Of a DNA stretch of 5,956 nucleotides, positions 5,825 through 5,956 are shown piece by piece. Origin of the DNA: Bacteroidales bacterium (GTDB lineage: Bacteria > Bacteroidota > Bacteroidia > Bacteroidales > FEN-979); NCBI GenBank assembly GCA_016926765.1, contig JAFGNY010000378.1:1-5956 (forward strand), written 5' to 3'. Each line of letters begins with the position of its first letter. Position 1 is the first letter of the stretch. The position numbers and the translations under genes are program-made. The notes under the pieces were generated by a model. That model was not told the origin of the DNA. It made no database searches and saw only the letters and a list, made by a program, of their open reading frames with translations.

Positions 5825-5956
5825 GTTATATTTTGTCAGACAAGCGGACGAGCGGACGAGTAAAGATGATTAGTGAAGTTAGTGTGTTATACCGGATTTG
5901 GTTGAGGTGAATAAGCTGCGATAGGAGAGAAGACCAATCGCAAGGAAAAAGAAGAG
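5825..5956. other. Region upstream of gldA: octamer repeat, no confident gene
   Basis: It contains a second octamer array on the plus strand, GACAAGCG GACGAGCG GACGAG followed by TAAAG (5839-5865). On the minus strand, 5956 to 5879 is open for 25 codons ending in TAA and reads LFFFLAIGLLSYRSLFTSTK; this could be the tail of a membrane protein starting outside the window. The other minus frames are also open over most of this short stretch, so the call cannot be made here. Confidence 0.4.

Noticed and set aside
5879..5956. C-terminus of a membrane protein on the minus strand (LFFFLAIGLLSYRSLF)
   Set aside because: Only 25 codons are visible and other frames are open too; cannot be told from chance without the sequence to the right.
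1..5956. CRISPR array, tRNA or rRNA genes, transposase or phage genes
   Set aside because: No spaced direct repeats, no cloverleaf or rRNA-like sequence and no recombinase motifs were seen; the only repeats are short tandem units and one palindrome.

Overview
The window comes from a member of the Bacteroidetes (Bacteroidota), almost certainly one with the type IX secretion (T9SS) and gliding gene set. The evidence is: two secreted proteins with the T9SS C-terminal sorting domain; a GldA-type ABC ATPase; a DUF2027/Smr protein; start sites without Shine-Dalgarno sequences; and TAnnTTTG-type -7 promoter elements upstream of four genes. The exact order is not certain. The short tandem repeats look like those of uncultured Bacteroidales-type genomes, but that is an impression only.

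Layout. Bases 1-590 (+) hold the 3' part of a DUF2027/Smr-domain protein whose start lies left of the window. It meets, with no spacer at all, a convergent minus-strand gene (2285 down to 591) for a large secreted Omp28/thioredoxin-like protein with a T9SS sorting domain. That gene is broken by one in-frame TAG at 1128-1130, at a place where the surrounding motif predicts tryptophan. A divergent intergenic region (2286-2455) with two near-identical, inverted promoter elements separates it from a smaller T9SS-sorted secreted protein (2456-3178, +). A perfect-core palindrome then fills the 23 bases between that gene and the convergent metK, and overlaps both stop codons. metK (4548 down to 3202) is preceded by a promoter and, directly after it, what looks like a SAM-II class riboswitch (about 4615-4669). 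Upstream of that, gldA (5795 down to 4830) carries two different short-unit tandem repeats inside its coding sequence, both in frame. One is also present in inverted orientation just upstream of the gldA promoter. Bases 5825-5956 contain no gene that can be called.

Functionally this is mostly ordinary chromosomal core plus T9SS cargo. metK makes S-adenosylmethionine and appears to be fed back on by its product through the leader RNA. gldA is the ATPase of the gliding-associated ABC transporter. The two T9SS-sorted proteins are divergent neighbours with matching promoter boxes, so they may be expressed together.

Most worth a second look are the SAM-II-like metK leader with a possible competing pairing, the nonsense codon in the T9SS gene, and the minisatellites that have entered gldA. 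Four of the five complete gene ends use TAG as the real stop, which argues against a general reassignment of TAG.
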